Origin: Dastarcus helophoroides
Taxonomy: Eukaryota; Arthropoda; Insecta; Coleoptera; Bothrideridae
DNA: 64,000 bases
Reading direction: 5' to 3'
NCBI GenBank assembly: GCA_028583605.1
Contig: CM053334.1
Coordinates: forward strand, 19,673,118 to 19,737,117
Position numbers and translations under genes: made by a program. Shown here piece by piece: positions 11,060-23,142 of this stretch. Numbering within the stretch: position 1 is the stretch's first letter; every line of letters starts with the position of its first letter. Under the pieces are notes generated by a model, which was given only the letters and a program-made list of their open reading frames with translations, did not search any database and was not told where the DNA came from.

Positions 11060-14000
11060 TCTGTATGCAGATTGACCTGAAAGACTTGCCTCAAAGACAG
11101 GATGACTCGCTTTTTGAGATAAAATCTCAATATTAGCAAATTTTGAATACTAGCGCCATCTCATAATGAGACGCTAAGCATAATCTTTGCTTTGGCTTTT
11201 GCCCATAAGATGTCGCTAACAACACTTTTTGCAAAAGAGTATACATTTAAGTTATTTTATTCTTTTAATAAATACATTATCATTATAATAACAAAATGCA
11301 AAATTAAAGAGCATTTTTAGTGCAAGAAACTAGTTACAAAATAAAATATTTGAATAGTAACAACTGCGCCCTCTCATAACGACGTAAAAAGCTATTTATA
11401 TTTTAGCTTTTAATTAAAAGATGGCGCTAATAACGCCGCATTTATTAATTAAATAAACGTAAATTTTTGTATTTATTTTTATTGTAATTTTAAGTAATAA
11501 AATAGTGTTTTTATTTGCATTAAAATAATATATAAATTTAACCAAAATATGTACTCATTTCGTTACATCTTCAGATAATCGGATATAAACTGTTAGCGCT
11601 ATCTTATTTTTAACCTTCAAACACAATATCTGAGGTTTTAAACTCACTTCAGAGATGGTACTAGTTACACTGTTTCGTTTCTTTGAACAAATTCTGGTCT
11701 CAGATTGTTCGTTATTACGTTGATTGAATATATATATTCAATCAACGGTTATTATGTTTTGTGGTTATTACGTTGATTCAACGGTTATTATCTTCCGGTT
11801 AGTACGTAACTAAATAATAATAGTCAAACGGTTTTATTGCGGTAATTACGCGTTAGAGTGCAATATTATGGCAGCGAACGAAATATTACAAGGAATATTA
11901 TTTATATCTCGTCAGAGCGTCGTACAAAAACACTATAACATTCATAACTGTTTTATTATTACAATATTCATTATCGATAGGTACCTAAAATACGTATTAC
12001 AACTAAGTTAGATTTAGGAGATTAGAGTGTCCAAACTTCAGAACTTATAATAATTAAATGTATCATTAAAAGGCAATTCTGATAAAAATCTGTTTGTGCC
12101 ATTCGTGACTGTAAGAACAAATTAAGATTCAATTAAATCAAACTTCTACTAAGTTAGCAACAACTTGGATACAACTTTAATAAAATTTGCATAACAATTC
12201 TCCTTATTTCTTTGAGAATCAAGAAATGTTCTTCTGAACTAGCAAAGGCGAGCAAATTGATCACAAAAAAGTTTTCGTTTTAAAAATGTTGATTACTAAA
12301 AAAATGGTCTACATTTTCGAAATATTTCTCTGTATGCAGGTTGACCCAAAAGACTGTCTTTTTGAAATAAAATCTCAATATTAGCAAATTTTGAATACTA
12401 GCGCCATCTCATAATGGGACGCCAAGCGTAATTTTTGCTTTAGCTTTTGCGCACAAGATCTCCCTAAAAGAGTATAAATTTAAGTTATTTTATTCTTCTA
12501 ATGAATTAATTATCATCATAACAACAAAATGTAAAATCAAAGAGCATTTTTAGTGCAAGAAATTAGTTAACAAATAAAATATTTGAATGATGACAATTGC
12601 GCTCTCTCATAACGACGTAAAAAACTATTAATATTTTGGTTTTCAATTATGAGATGGCGCTAATAACACTGCATTTATTAAATAACACTAAATTTCTGTA
12701 TTTAATTTTATTGTAATCTTGAGTAATAAAATATTGTTCTTATTGGCATTATTATAATATATAAATATAACCAAAATATGTACTCATTTCGTTACATTTT
12801 CCGATAATCGAATATAAACTGTTAGCGCCATCTTATTTTTAACCTTCAAGTACAATATCTGAGGTTTTAAACTCACTTCAGAGATGGTACTAGTTACACT
12901 GTTTCGTTTCTTTGAACAAATTCAGGTCTCCGATTGTTCGTAATTAAGCGATTCAAATATATATGTTTTGTGCGATTCAATCAACGGTTATCTTGCGGTT
13001 AGCACGTAATTAGATAATAATAGTCAAACGGTTTTATTGCGGTAATTACGCTGTTGAATGCAATATTGTGGCAGCGAACGAAATATTACAAGGAACATTA
13101 TTTACATCTCGTCAGAGCGTCAGACAAAAACACTATAAAATTCATAACTGTTTTATTGTTACAATAGTTCATTAACGATAGGTACTCAAAATACTTATAC
13201 AGATAAGGAAAATTTTTCATTGTCCTTGTAAAACGCTAAGAATTGTCCTTTCCATCGTTTTCTACGGACGCTGAACGTATTCCCCTTACTTTGACGCAGC
13301 ATGCTTCGTATCTTCCAGTTTAAATGTTAGAAAAACCTCGTCGACAATTTTACAACAAACTGGAATTTGTTTAGCATAGTTTGGCGGCCTATTTGAACTC
13401 CTTATATTGTAATTTTTAAAGAGTTATTACGTTATATTCCTTATTAGAATTATTATTTATTTTGTTTAAGAAATGTCGTTTATTTATTTTGGTTATCAAA
13501 GAATATCAGTTTTATTTTGCCTCAGACGTTGATTAAATCAACGAACTAAAAGAACAAACAGCGTGTTGTACGCAAATTTTAATAAAATTGTTGCCTGCCA
13601 GAAGTAATCCCGTAACAAAACACGTTAAAAGCTATAATGTATATCTCCACCAGCACCGATCGCTGCGCTCTACGTTGAATTGTTTACACCGGTGTAGGAG
13701 AATACAAGGCGCCGCCCATCTATCCCACTATTAGCTCTCAATGTTAAATCTCTCATTAACATTCTCCCTATGGACAGTGTTCGACTTTCCTGATGTGTAT
13801 ACAACTAAGTTAGGTTTAGGAGATTTTAATGTCCAAATTTTAGAACTTATTATTAATAAATGAATCATTAAAAGTCAATTCTGATAAAAATTTGTTTGTG
13901 CCATTCGTGACTGTACGACGGGGTTGCCCAAAACAGCCACTAATGACATGCTAATCCAGGGTACAACTTTTATACCTGAAATTTACCAGAACAGCCACAG

Positions 14001-14228
14001 AATTCTCTTTATCTATTAGATAAAGTACCATCAAATTAAAATCCAATTAAATCAAGCTTCTACTATTCTGAATACAACTTCAATAATATTTGCATATCAA
14101 TTCTTATTTCTTTGGGAATCAACAAATGCTCTTCTGAAATAGCAAAGGCGAGCAAATTGATCACAAAAAAGTTTTCGTTTTAAGAATGATGATCACTAAA
14201 AAAATGCTCTACAGTTTCGAAGTATCTG
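11060..14228. repeat. Direct duplication of a ~1.27 kb unit (two copies)
   Basis: Copy 1 starts at TCTCTGTATGCAGATTGACC (about 11060) and copy 2 at the matching TCTCTGTATGCAGGTTGACC (about 12328). The units are collinear to about 12327 and 14228. The match runs through GCGCCATCTCATAA motifs, a shared stretch beginning AGAGATGGTACTAGTTACAC, and a shared tail around AGCAAAGGCGAGCAAATTGA. Copy 2 is longer because it carries insertions at about 13200-13797 and 13918-14035. No coding potential is seen. Confidence 0.8.
13200..13797. mobile_element. TA-flanked MITE-like insertion in duplication copy 2
   Basis: The insert is flanked by TA on both sides (13198-13199 and 13798-13799). Its ends are imperfect inverted repeats: CAGATAAGGAAA...CATTGTCC on the left, and CACATCAGGAAA...CACTGTCC as the reverse complement of the right (18 of 26 positions agree). 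The paralogous site in copy 1 (about 11993-12003) is empty. TA duplication fits the Tc1/mariner superfamily. No transposase frame is present. Confidence 0.65.
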
Positions 14229-14229
14229 T

Positions 14230-16160
14230 AAATTAAAATAACAAGTCGTCTTGCCTTACTACATTGTTAAATTGTAGACTAAACGAAAGAAAAAAAAAGC
14301 AGAGAATATTGGACACTACCATTATTCTCAGGAAATGCCAAAAAAAACACGACTTTTTGCAAAACAATGATTATATCTCGGGTAATTTTACACCACATCA
14401 ATTACAATATAGCTTTTTGGATAGAGAAGAGCTTATTCTAGACCATATACTTAACAAGTATATGTTCTAGACAGTGATACCATTTTGTTAGAAACTTTAT
14501 AATTTTTTTTTGAATTTAGCGCGTTAAAGCAAATAGTAGCATCGAACAACCAGCCAGTTCGAGGTTCTTCCGCATCGATTGCGTGTACGAAGAGCTAGAT
14601 GTTGTAAAACCCATTTAGACTCTTCATGCGTAACTCTGTGCTGTTAATAGATCAGCCGCCAAGCTTAAACATTTTTAAGAGAATCTAACAATTTGCTACA
14701 TTTTTAAATTGCAATTAATTCCAAAATACTTCGTTGAAAAACGACTGTCAGTCTGTATGAATGTTTGTTATTGAAATATATTTTTGAAAAAGAACAAAAA
14801 TGCAATAATGTGGAGAACTGTTCAGTTAAATCAGCGACCCTAACTGTGTCGAATTCAGTTTGTGCATCACGCGAACCTTCGTCTCATGTAATAAAAATGG
14901 CGGGCGTGACGTCACACTTTTGAAGTCTATTAAGCGTTGATGTCGGAGTTTCTCTATAGTTGATGCACTATCTCTTCTTTGAGGGAAAATATTACCTGAA
15001 AATTGATCGGGGTATCGATAAAAAGGGACAGAGTGGTAACGTTTTCATCTCAATTATGTTCGAATTGGCGAGAAATTAACTCATTCAGCTGGGAAGCTTT
15101 CTTTAGGTGGTAAAATGAAACTTGGTGGCGATTGTTAACAATTTAGAAAAACTATTTAATAGTAGCTATGACAGTTTAAAATTTGTCGCCCTCTGTTCGG
15201 CACATATTTTTGTGGAATTCTCCAGGAAGAGAAAAATCTTTCTACCTGCCTTTTCCTCTCCCACCAGAGGGTGCCTGCCTGCCTGGTCAACCCTCGACAT
15301 TATACTATTACATACATTCGGAAAGAGACTGTAAAATAAAAACCACACTTTCGTTAAAAGCAAGAAACAAGCTTATTATTTCTTCTGATTCTTCGAGTAC
15401 AATCAAGTCAATATATTCGAACACCCTCCTTGTCCTAGCGACACCCCTTCAAACTGACCAAATAACTAACAAATTAAATTAAGCAGCACCTAACCTAACC
15501 AACAAACTAAACAAGCAGCATAAAAATGAATTTCCTTCCAGTCATTACAACTTTTTTCTTTTTCGCATATCAAATTTGTTTTGCACGAAGTAGGTTACAA
15601 CGCAAAAAAAATTATCGAATGACCAGTGACAGTTACTTTAAATGCCAGAACTTTAGTCAACATCATTGGGGACTTTTTCTGTATTTTTACAAGTTCCGTT
15701 ATTCGCTTTAGAGAACATTCTTAAACATTTTTCGTACAAACGCAAAAAACTACCAATAGCGACATTCTCAAAGAGAGATACAACCGAAATGCAAAACTTG
15801 AATAAAATTTGAACTAGTTTTTAATTCCTCCAGTTTTCAGACTTTTTATTAGCTTTGGCAACATGCAAAACAGTTTTATCTTTATTCTAAAGCGTTAAAT
15901 TAAGTCATAATTCTTCGAAAATTTAAAACAGTTTAAATATCCCAACACAACGGACTTCTAATTGAAGATTAGGACATTAAGTCGCGCATTGTATATATAA
16001 ATACTTGCTGAGGTGGGGAGGGGGTAGAGATTTTGTCAAAGTTTTTCCAAAATTTGAGGACAATTTCGCTTTAACCCAATCTTGAGGTAGTTACGTCTCA
16101 GTGTAAACAAAACACAAAATTTAAAAGTTTTTCCAAAAAATCCGGAGTTCCCACAAAATA
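14230..16160. other. Intergenic; no gene supported
   Basis: Several short open frames (14264-14470, 15122-15482, 15526-15711) show no recognisable domain and no splice structure. 15240-15360 is pyrimidine- and GC-richer and ends in AAAATAAAAACCACAC, which could be a decayed LTR-type poly(A) region, but I found no paired LTR. Confidence 0.4.
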
Positions 16161-16163
16161 AGA

Positions 16164-16472
16164 AACAATCAAAAGAATATTCGATCACAAAGTTATTTTA
16201 CTCAAAAATATAAAATATCCAAAACACGACCTTAAAAAATTCAAAATACTTCGTCAAAAATGAAAATGTTTTTGCGACACCTTGTATATTTATTTACCTT
16301 ACATATATTTATTAGTGAACAATCAAAAGAATATTCGACCACAAAGTTATTTTACTCAAAAATATAAAATATCCAAAACACAACCTTTAAAAAATTCAAA
16401 ATACTTCGTCAAAAATTGAAAATGTTTTTGCGACACCTTGTATATTTCTTTACCTTATATATATTTATTAGT
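16164..16472. repeat. 155-bp tandem duplication
   Basis: AACAATCAAAAGAATATTCG begins two copies, near 16164 and 16318. Each ends in a string reading TTTTTGCGACACCTTGTATA plus TTTATT. The ACACCTTGTATA end resembles the CACCCTGTATA termini of many insect DNA transposons, so these may be two copies of a decayed terminal repeat. Confidence 0.7.
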
Positions 16473-17548
16473 GAATATAGTTGATAACGAATAAAAAAAT
16501 TAAAACCTGTTACCTTTTCGGAAACAAAAAAATTAAACAATCCAATTAAATATCAAATTTAATGTATTTAAGCGATTTATTGAGAAAAAAATTGCCTCCG
16601 CCGCTGCTTTGTTTTGAATTTCGCGCGCTTTCAAGCTTTTCTACCAAAGGCCCCGCCCCATTTCGCGTGACGTTGAAAATAAGTTGCTGCGGCGTTGCCA
16701 AACATACAGAAAAATATTAAATTCTTTTTAACCACACTTACCGCACAAATTACCCTGAAGATGGCATCACTTCCCTCGAAATACGTACCCAAATTAAGTG
16801 TAGTTGAAAGATTTAATATTTTTCTTTTCGAGAACACTGTCATAAAAATAAAATTGGGGCACATCACAGCATCGTCGACTTGGTTTAATAGAAACTTCAG
16901 CTAGGACCAAACCTGACATCCCAGATTATTTCTAGTTTGCTGAAAACAAACGTAAAATGTTTCATTAAAACTGCCAATATTTCTGAAAAATGTGCTTCGT
17001 ATTACTGACGTAGACTTCAGGTACATGTAACTGGTGACACAAGATGTCGAGAAGATTTAAAAATCACGCCTTTTAATGGTCAAGTTCAACTAACAAATCA
17101 AGGGGTCCATATTGAATTCCAATAAAAGTCGATTTTTAAATTTACCGCTTTGGGATTCCTTCCGACGTAAACATCGAATTAGCATTTCTTTAATAAGTTC
17201 ATCTACTGAAGTTTTTACGCTTCATCGGCCCCGACTGTTTTCCACATATTTTGGGGTACAACATCCCCTAAAGCGTTTCACGGTTCCACATTTGACACTC
17301 AACAACAAAAACCGGATACATTTCGTCGAATACCACCCGAGTTGTCTTCCGAAGTTGCAAATTAACCTCAAAATAAGTGACCGAATTTAGTAACTTCGCA
17401 GCTAAAAATCAAAAACAAGTGGCTGTAACTGGCTTAAAATAACACCTTACCGGTCGTTTCTTTGCGGAAATTAACAAAATAATTATTAAAACTGATCACA
17501 AAAATGATGACGTTTCACCTTTGAAATCAATTTGGAAGAAATCGCGGT
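16473..17548. other. GC-richer intergenic stretch with a promoter-like patch
   Basis: 16610-16700 contains TTTCGCGCGC (E2F-like), CCCCGCCCC (GC box) and GTGACGTT (CRE-like) in otherwise AT-rich DNA, so it may be a promoter. An ATG at 16760 opens a 48-codon frame with no recognised domain. No splice-linked exon was found. 16900-17548 holds no supported gene. Confidence 0.25.
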
Positions 17549-18172
17549 CACTTCGATTTTTTCCATCGACAAAACCACCCGGTTGCCATGGTAATAAAAT
17601 AAATAATCGAAAGACGTAACTTTCGAGTGATTTTGTAAGCGTTTCAAGACGAAGAAAAAACCAAATAAAATCAACTGGCCACCGAGGTATGTATCATTAA
17701 ACTAGCACAACGAAACCTCCCCGATTAATAACAATTTCGCCGTTGTTAATCCGCGACACTTCGATTTTTTCCATCGACAAAACCGCCCGGTTGCCATGGT
17801 AATAAAATAAATAATCGAAAGACGTAACTTTCGAGTGATTTTGTAAGCGTTTCAAGACGAAGAAAAAACCAAATAAAATCAACTGGCCACCGAGGTATGT
17901 ATCATTAAACTAGCACAACGAAACCTCCCCGATTAATAACAATTTCGCCGTTGTTAATCCGCGACACTTCGATTTTTTCCATCGACAAAACCGCCCGGTT
18001 GCCATGGTAAAAAAATAAATAATCGAAAGACGTAACTTTCGAGTGATTTTGTAAGCGTTTCAAGACGAAGAAAAATCCAAATAAAATCGACTGGCCACCG
18101 AGGTATGTAACATTAAACTAGCACAACGAAACCTCCCCGATTAATAACAATTTCGCCGTCGTTAATCCGCGT
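17549..18172. repeat. 208-bp tandem triplication with X-box-like sites
   Basis: Three near-identical units start at 17549, 17757 and 17965, giving an exact 208-bp period. Each contains an RFX X-box-like palindrome, GTTGCCATGGTAAT at 17582 and 17790, and GTTGCCATGGTAAA at 17998. Each also has a consensus-looking donor string, CCGAG|GTATGT. The repeated minus-strand frames in this block are by-products of the duplication. Confidence 0.9.
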
Positions 18173-20385
18173 TTAAATTGGATAAAATTTCTAATTTTGC
18201 ACAACATGTAACTATGACAACAAAGCGAATTTTCTAACGTGTATACTAATATCCCACAGAACTTCGATCGACTTGCGAAATTATCGTCTTAGAATTTCAC
18301 AATTTGTGCAGTTGAACGACGAAATTTTCCACTAGTTCGCCACGTCGTCGCAACAATTCTGGTTTCCCGACACGAACGCGCAAGCTAATGTACACATCCT
18401 TCTCCGTTAAAATTTCAGTTTGAATTCATTTTACGATTTTACCCAGCTGCCCTCTACTAAATAACACGATCGAACAAATAAGCCACTTCCACCATTTATC
18501 GATCGAAAACCAATCCCGACGCCTAACTCGAGATACCCCAGCTGAGAACAGCAAAACTAGTGTTAACGACCTCACAAGGACATAACGAAACTACGAAAAA
18601 TATCCCAGGTTAATTACAACACTACACGATAAAATGGCGATTTCCAACGCATCGAATCCAGGGCGTTGTCCAGGGCATTTCACTATCTGAAGGCGTACAT
18701 GTACCTTTACCCACCGTACCGAAGACAACAATTCTCTTTGACGCGATTTCTAGAATAATTCGACCCACAGTACAACTGCCAGATACTAATGCGTATGCGA
18801 CCGTTGTTGCTTATCGCATCGACGTTAGCAGAGCCATGGGAAACCTTTCGAGGGAGTTACGCTGACTTCAGCACGAGAGCGCAAATCGAATCATCGTCGA
18901 CCCTTCGGAAACACTCGTTAGACATATCGTAGTAGTTTAGTCAACTGCGGCAGAGAATGTCGTTTATAAAAGAAACATTTACACGTTTAGAACCGAAATA
19001 AATGCCAATTAGATCAAAATTGATTGAAAAATGTCCAAAATGTGCGTCGTTGTTGTAGTTTTGCGTCAATGAACTGAATCCCTCGAAGAGGACTTTATCG
19101 GAGTAGTGTTCAAATTCTTGGGAACTCGGTGCTAAAAGGTAGGTCGGTTGGGCGAGGGACATCGCCGTTCCTTGCATAAGATGGCTTCCACAAGGTAGTC
19201 GATTCCCGCGCGTGGATTATCAAGGAATAATTATTAATTTGTTGATATTTCGCGAAAACAGTTCTTTTGCGGTAGATTGCGTACCCAGTTGTTTTTACGG
19301 GGTACGGTCGATAAGTTTGTGTACCATATGCGGTTCGTCGCAATAAACGTTGTAATTTGACGTAGTAGGTCGATTTTTTGTTTGAATTATGGTTAAGTTA
19401 CGCGATTATGAGGACTTTGTTTGAACTGTGACAATTTTCTATGAAATTATGGCTATATTTTGAACGAAATCGCTGTTTTTAATTTGGTCGCCATTTCCGT
19501 TACGTGTCAAGTCACGTATCACTATCAGCTGACCTACTCGATTTACGAACGTGCTTGCTTTAATTAAGGATAAAGAATTACCTCGTTAGTTGTTTCGTGT
19601 GTAAGGGGTAAGGAATAACGTGCCTAGTAAGAGGTTTCAAGTTGCATGCTAATACTAGTTAGAATCAGGTTTGTACGACCTCATGGCATTACAAATGATT
19701 TATGTGGAAGTAGTGGCATTGTGTTGTCGAAATGTTTAGAAAACGGTTTTATTTCCAAAGCATTGTTTAAAAACGTGGTTTCGGATTTGCCTTCTTTTAT
19801 GTAACTAGATTCGCCTTCTTTATGTAACTAGATTCGCCTTCTTTATGTAACTAGATTCGCTTTTACTAGCCCAAGGTTTTTTAAAGATTGTTTTGATGTC
19901 TTTTTAACAATTCTATGATACGAATATGTAAGCATTTTAGTGAAGTCTCGTATTTAGTTAAGTGGTGTGAGTAGGAAAAAAGTGGTTCCAGTGTAACTAT
20001 CTCTATTTATTTCTTGCGTTGGTATCTATAACATGAAATGTCAATTTCGTTTGAAAGAGACACGTTCGTACATGTAAGTTTTCTGTGCACATTTGCCCAC
20101 AGTTTTGCACGACTGATTAGAACATGGTTCAAATAATTGACATGCAAATTAGTTATGTTTTATTGTGCCGTCAAATTTTCGTGAAAATAAATTTAAAAAT
20201 TTTCTACAATATTTGGATCTTGTCATACAGAAGCAAGTAAACATTTAGGAAATAAACAACTAAATGCAGATTTGTGAGAACGTTTTACTTTTCATCAGAA
20301 TTAATTGATTTGGTTGTTTTAAGTAAGCCTTTAGATTAAACAGTGATATACGCATTAAACAATAAAAAAATTACTCTTACATCAT
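18173..20385. other. CpG-richer, then AT-rich intergenic region
   Basis: 18173-19600 has noticeably more CpG than the flanks but no convincing exon. Minus-strand frames at 18941-19343 are unrecognised. Three 23-24 bp tandem copies of CTTCTTTATGTAACTAGATT plus CGC lie at 19790-19860. The rest to 20385 shows nothing I can name. Confidence 0.4.
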
Positions 20386-20544
20386 GTGGTTGTCATTTTA
20401 TTTCTAAATTCTTGGTTTTTTATTTGTAAAATATTATTTTTTTATTTTTTTGACTTTCTCTGTTTTTTCTTTTTAGCTATCTTTTTTATTTTTCTCTCTA
20501 TCCATTTTCCTGTTTATCTTTTTCGCTTCTTTTGTCTGTCCCAC

Positions 20545-21265
20545 CCTTTCCTTCCTTCCTTTCCTTCCTTCCTTCCTTCCTTCCTTCCTTCCTTCCTTCC
20601 TTCCTTCCTTCCTTCCTTCCTTCCTTCCTTCCTTCCTTCCTTCCTTCCTTCCTTCCTTCCTTCCTTCCTTCCTTCCTTCCTTCCTTCCTTCCTTCCTTCC
20701 TTCCTTCCTTCCTTCCTTCCTTCCTTCCTTCCTTCCTTCCTTCCTTCCTTCCTTCCTTCCTTCCTTCCTTCCTTCCTTCCTTCCTTCCTTCCTTCCTTCC
20801 TTCCTTCCTTCCTTCCTTCCTTCCTTCCTTCCTTCCTTCCTTCCTTCCTTCCTTCCTTCCTTCCTTCCTTCCTTCCTTCCTTCCTTCCTTCCTTCCTTCC
20901 TTCCTTCCTTCCTTCCTTCCTTCCTTCCTTCCTTCCTTCCTTCCTTCCTTCCTTCCTTCCTTCCTTCCTTCCTTCCTTCCTTCCTTCCTTCCTTCCTTCC
21001 TTCCTTCCTTCCTTCCTTCCTTCCTTCCTTCCTTCCTTCCTTCCTTCCTTCCTTCCTTCCTTCCTTCCTTCCTTCCTTCCTTCCTTCCTTCCTTCCTTCC
21101 TTCCTTCCTTCCTTCCTTCCTTCCTTCCTTCCTTCCTTCCTTCCTTCCTTCCTTCCTTCCTTCCTTCCTTCCTTCCTTCCTTTCCTTCCTCCTTCCTTCC
21201 TTCCTCGCCTTCCTTCCTTCCTCGCCTTCCTTCCTACCTTCCTTCCTCGCCTTCCTTCCTCCTTT
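20545..21265. repeat. (TTCC)n microsatellite, about 155 perfect units
   Basis: A perfect TTCC run extends from about 20562 to 21181 (roughly 620 bp). Interrupted copies with TCGCC variants continue to about 21265. The long open frames on both strands (FLPS and KEGR repeats) are artefacts of a 12-bp translation period. Confidence 0.97.
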
Positions 21266-21524
21266 TTGCCCTGTCTTTCTCCTGGGCTTTCATTCGTCTT
21301 CCTTCTTTTGTTATCTTGCTTTTTTCTTGTCCTTCTTTTTCTGTAATCTGGGATGAAATCCACGGTAAAAATATCAATCAGGGAAAAGTAGCATTTTGGA
21401 GAAACAACTTTAGATTGACCAAAAAAAGTTCCGGAAGTTTAAGAAACACGTCGTTTTGGAAAAAAACTTCAAATTTTTCGTGGAAATGTGCCTGCATTCG
21501 AAATTTTCGGTCCAAATTCAATAT

Positions 21525-21840
21525 TTCCGTCCTTCCTTCCTTATTTCCGTCCTTCCTTATTTCCTTCCTTCCTTCCGTCCTTCCTTCTTTCCTTCCTTCC
21601 TTCCTTCTAGTTCTTTTTACTTTGCTCTCTTTTTTCCTTCCTTCCAGTTTTTTTACTTTGCTCTCTTTTTTACTTTCCTTTTCTCATTATCTTTCTCTTT
21701 CTTCATCAATTTCTCTTCTTCCTCCTCATCCCCCTCTTCTTCTTCTTTCCCTTTCTTTTTGTCTTTTCTCCCTTTTTCTTTCTCCTTTCCTTTCTCTTTC
21801 TCCTTGTCCTTATCCTTCTACTTCTCCCTCTCTCTCTTTT
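21525..21840. repeat. Imperfect polypyrimidine tract
   Basis: Interrupted TTCC copies (21525-21607) pass into TCTTTTTTACTTTGCTCTC duplicates and then CTTCTTCCTCC-type sequence. With the microsatellite this makes about 1.3 kb of strand-asymmetric pyrimidine-rich DNA, broken by about 250 bp of unique sequence (21270-21524). Confidence 0.85.
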
Positions 21841-22437
21841 AAATTTTTACGTAATACGCTTCATATTTTCTATTTCATTCTTTCAATTGATGAATTAGAA
21901 TAGATGCAAGGGCACAATTAAGGGGGGTTTGCGGGGGCGCTAATCACTTGAAATTGAAAATATAGTTTTACCATGACATTTCTAATTTAAATTCGGACTT
22001 TTCATTTTTCACAAATAACATTTACAAAAAAATTCTGGAATTTTTGTTTGCAAATTTAAAAAATTTGAACCCCAAATTTTGAAAAGAATGTTTTTATTTC
22101 GAGATAAAAAACTAAAATTTGTAAAAACAAAATTCGAAATGTATGCAAAATTTTGAAAAAGTCAAAATTTCTGAAAAAATTAGAAAAACATCTTTGAATT
22201 TAAAAATTTAATCCTAAACCAGTTGTTAGTAAAATGTCAAATATTAGACTTTTTACATAAAATAACTTCGAAAATGTTCGAAATTTGGAGGTTAAAGTCG
22301 AAATTTTGAGAATTATGTTTTCATTATTTTGAGTTTTAATTCGAAACTTAAAACTTCAGTCGCAACATTTCGGTTTTAAACCGGAAAAGTCGATAATTGT
22401 CGACGTTTTTTTGCAAAATTTTGACTTCTGCATCGAA
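21841..22437. other. AT-rich low-complexity DNA
   Basis: Short GAAATTTTG / CAAAATTTC motifs in both orientations. No gene or transposon end was recognised. Confidence 0.5.
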
Positions 22438-22563
22438 TTGTTGACGAAATGTCAACTTTTGTTGACGAAATGTTAACTATTGTTGACGAAATGCCAACTA
22501 TTGTTGACGAAATGTCGACTATTGTTGACGAAATGTCGACTATTGTTGACGAAATGTCAACTC
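22438..22563. repeat. 21-bp minisatellite, 6 copies
   Basis: Tandem copies of TTGTTGACGAAATGTCAACT(A/T). Because 21 is a multiple of three, the block stays open and yields a spurious heptapeptide-repeat frame. Confidence 0.9.
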
Positions 22564-23018
22564 TTCATGGTAGACCCTTATTGACCGGAAATAAAAAAAA
22601 AAACGAAATGTCAACTATTTTATTAATAATCCAAAAATACTTTCGAAATTAATCTCCACGTTTTAAATTGAATCTAACAATTTTAGGAATTTTTTTTTTT
22701 AAGTTGGGGATTTTTCTGAGCGTAATTACGCATTTGGACTTCAAATGAGAGAACATTCCATTTCCAATTTAAAATTTTGACAGCCAATTTGACATTTAGT
22801 CGCAAAATTTTTGTTTTGAATCGGAAAAGTCCAGTTTTTTTAATTTTCGATGTTATTTTTTCCAAAATTTCGACTTCCACATCGAAATATTCACTTTGAT
22901 TTCGAAATTTCGTCAAATTTTAAACGTATTTTCGACTTTAATCTCCAAATTGTGACTTTTCGACTCCGAATTTTAAGAAACATTTTTTATTTCCGATTTA
23001 AGCATTTTTCTGGGCTTT
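22564..23018. other. AT-rich low-complexity DNA
   Basis: Nothing beyond short repeats of TTTCGAAATTT character. The open frames are chance. Confidence 0.45.
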
Positions 23019-23142
23019 ATATTTTGACTTCAAATGTGATAATTCGAAAGACATCTTTCGTAAAAATATTGAGTTTTGTTCTCAAAATTTAATATTTTTA
23101 CGAAAGATGTCTTTCGAATGCTCACATTTGAAGTCAAAATAT
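23019..23142. repeat. 52-bp near-perfect inverted repeat with 20-nt loop
   Basis: The left arm is 23019-23070, the loop 23071-23090 and the right arm 23091-23142. Fifty of 52 positions pair. The inner part contains its own palindrome, CGAAAGACATCTTTCG. The transcript of either strand would fold into a long hairpin. The loop sequence is partly repeated just downstream (23142-23170). Confidence 0.92.

Noticed and set aside
15180..15480. Possible solo LTR
   Set aside because: Poly(A)-like end, but no TG...CA boundaries, partner LTR or target duplication could be found.
15486..15498. CCTAACCTAACC as insect telomere (TTAGG) repeat
   Set aside because: Only two units; well within chance and no further telomeric sequence.
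17486..17882. Two identical 'ILFGFFFVLKRLQ' minus-strand proteins
   Set aside because: Shadow frames created by the 208-bp triplication.
20386..21903. Long FLPS / KEGR-repeat proteins on both strands
   Set aside because: Direct consequence of the TTCC microsatellite; all frames stay open because the repeat lacks stop codons.
22449..22652. Heptad protein VDEMSTI
   Set aside because: Minisatellite of 21 bp; no gene structure.
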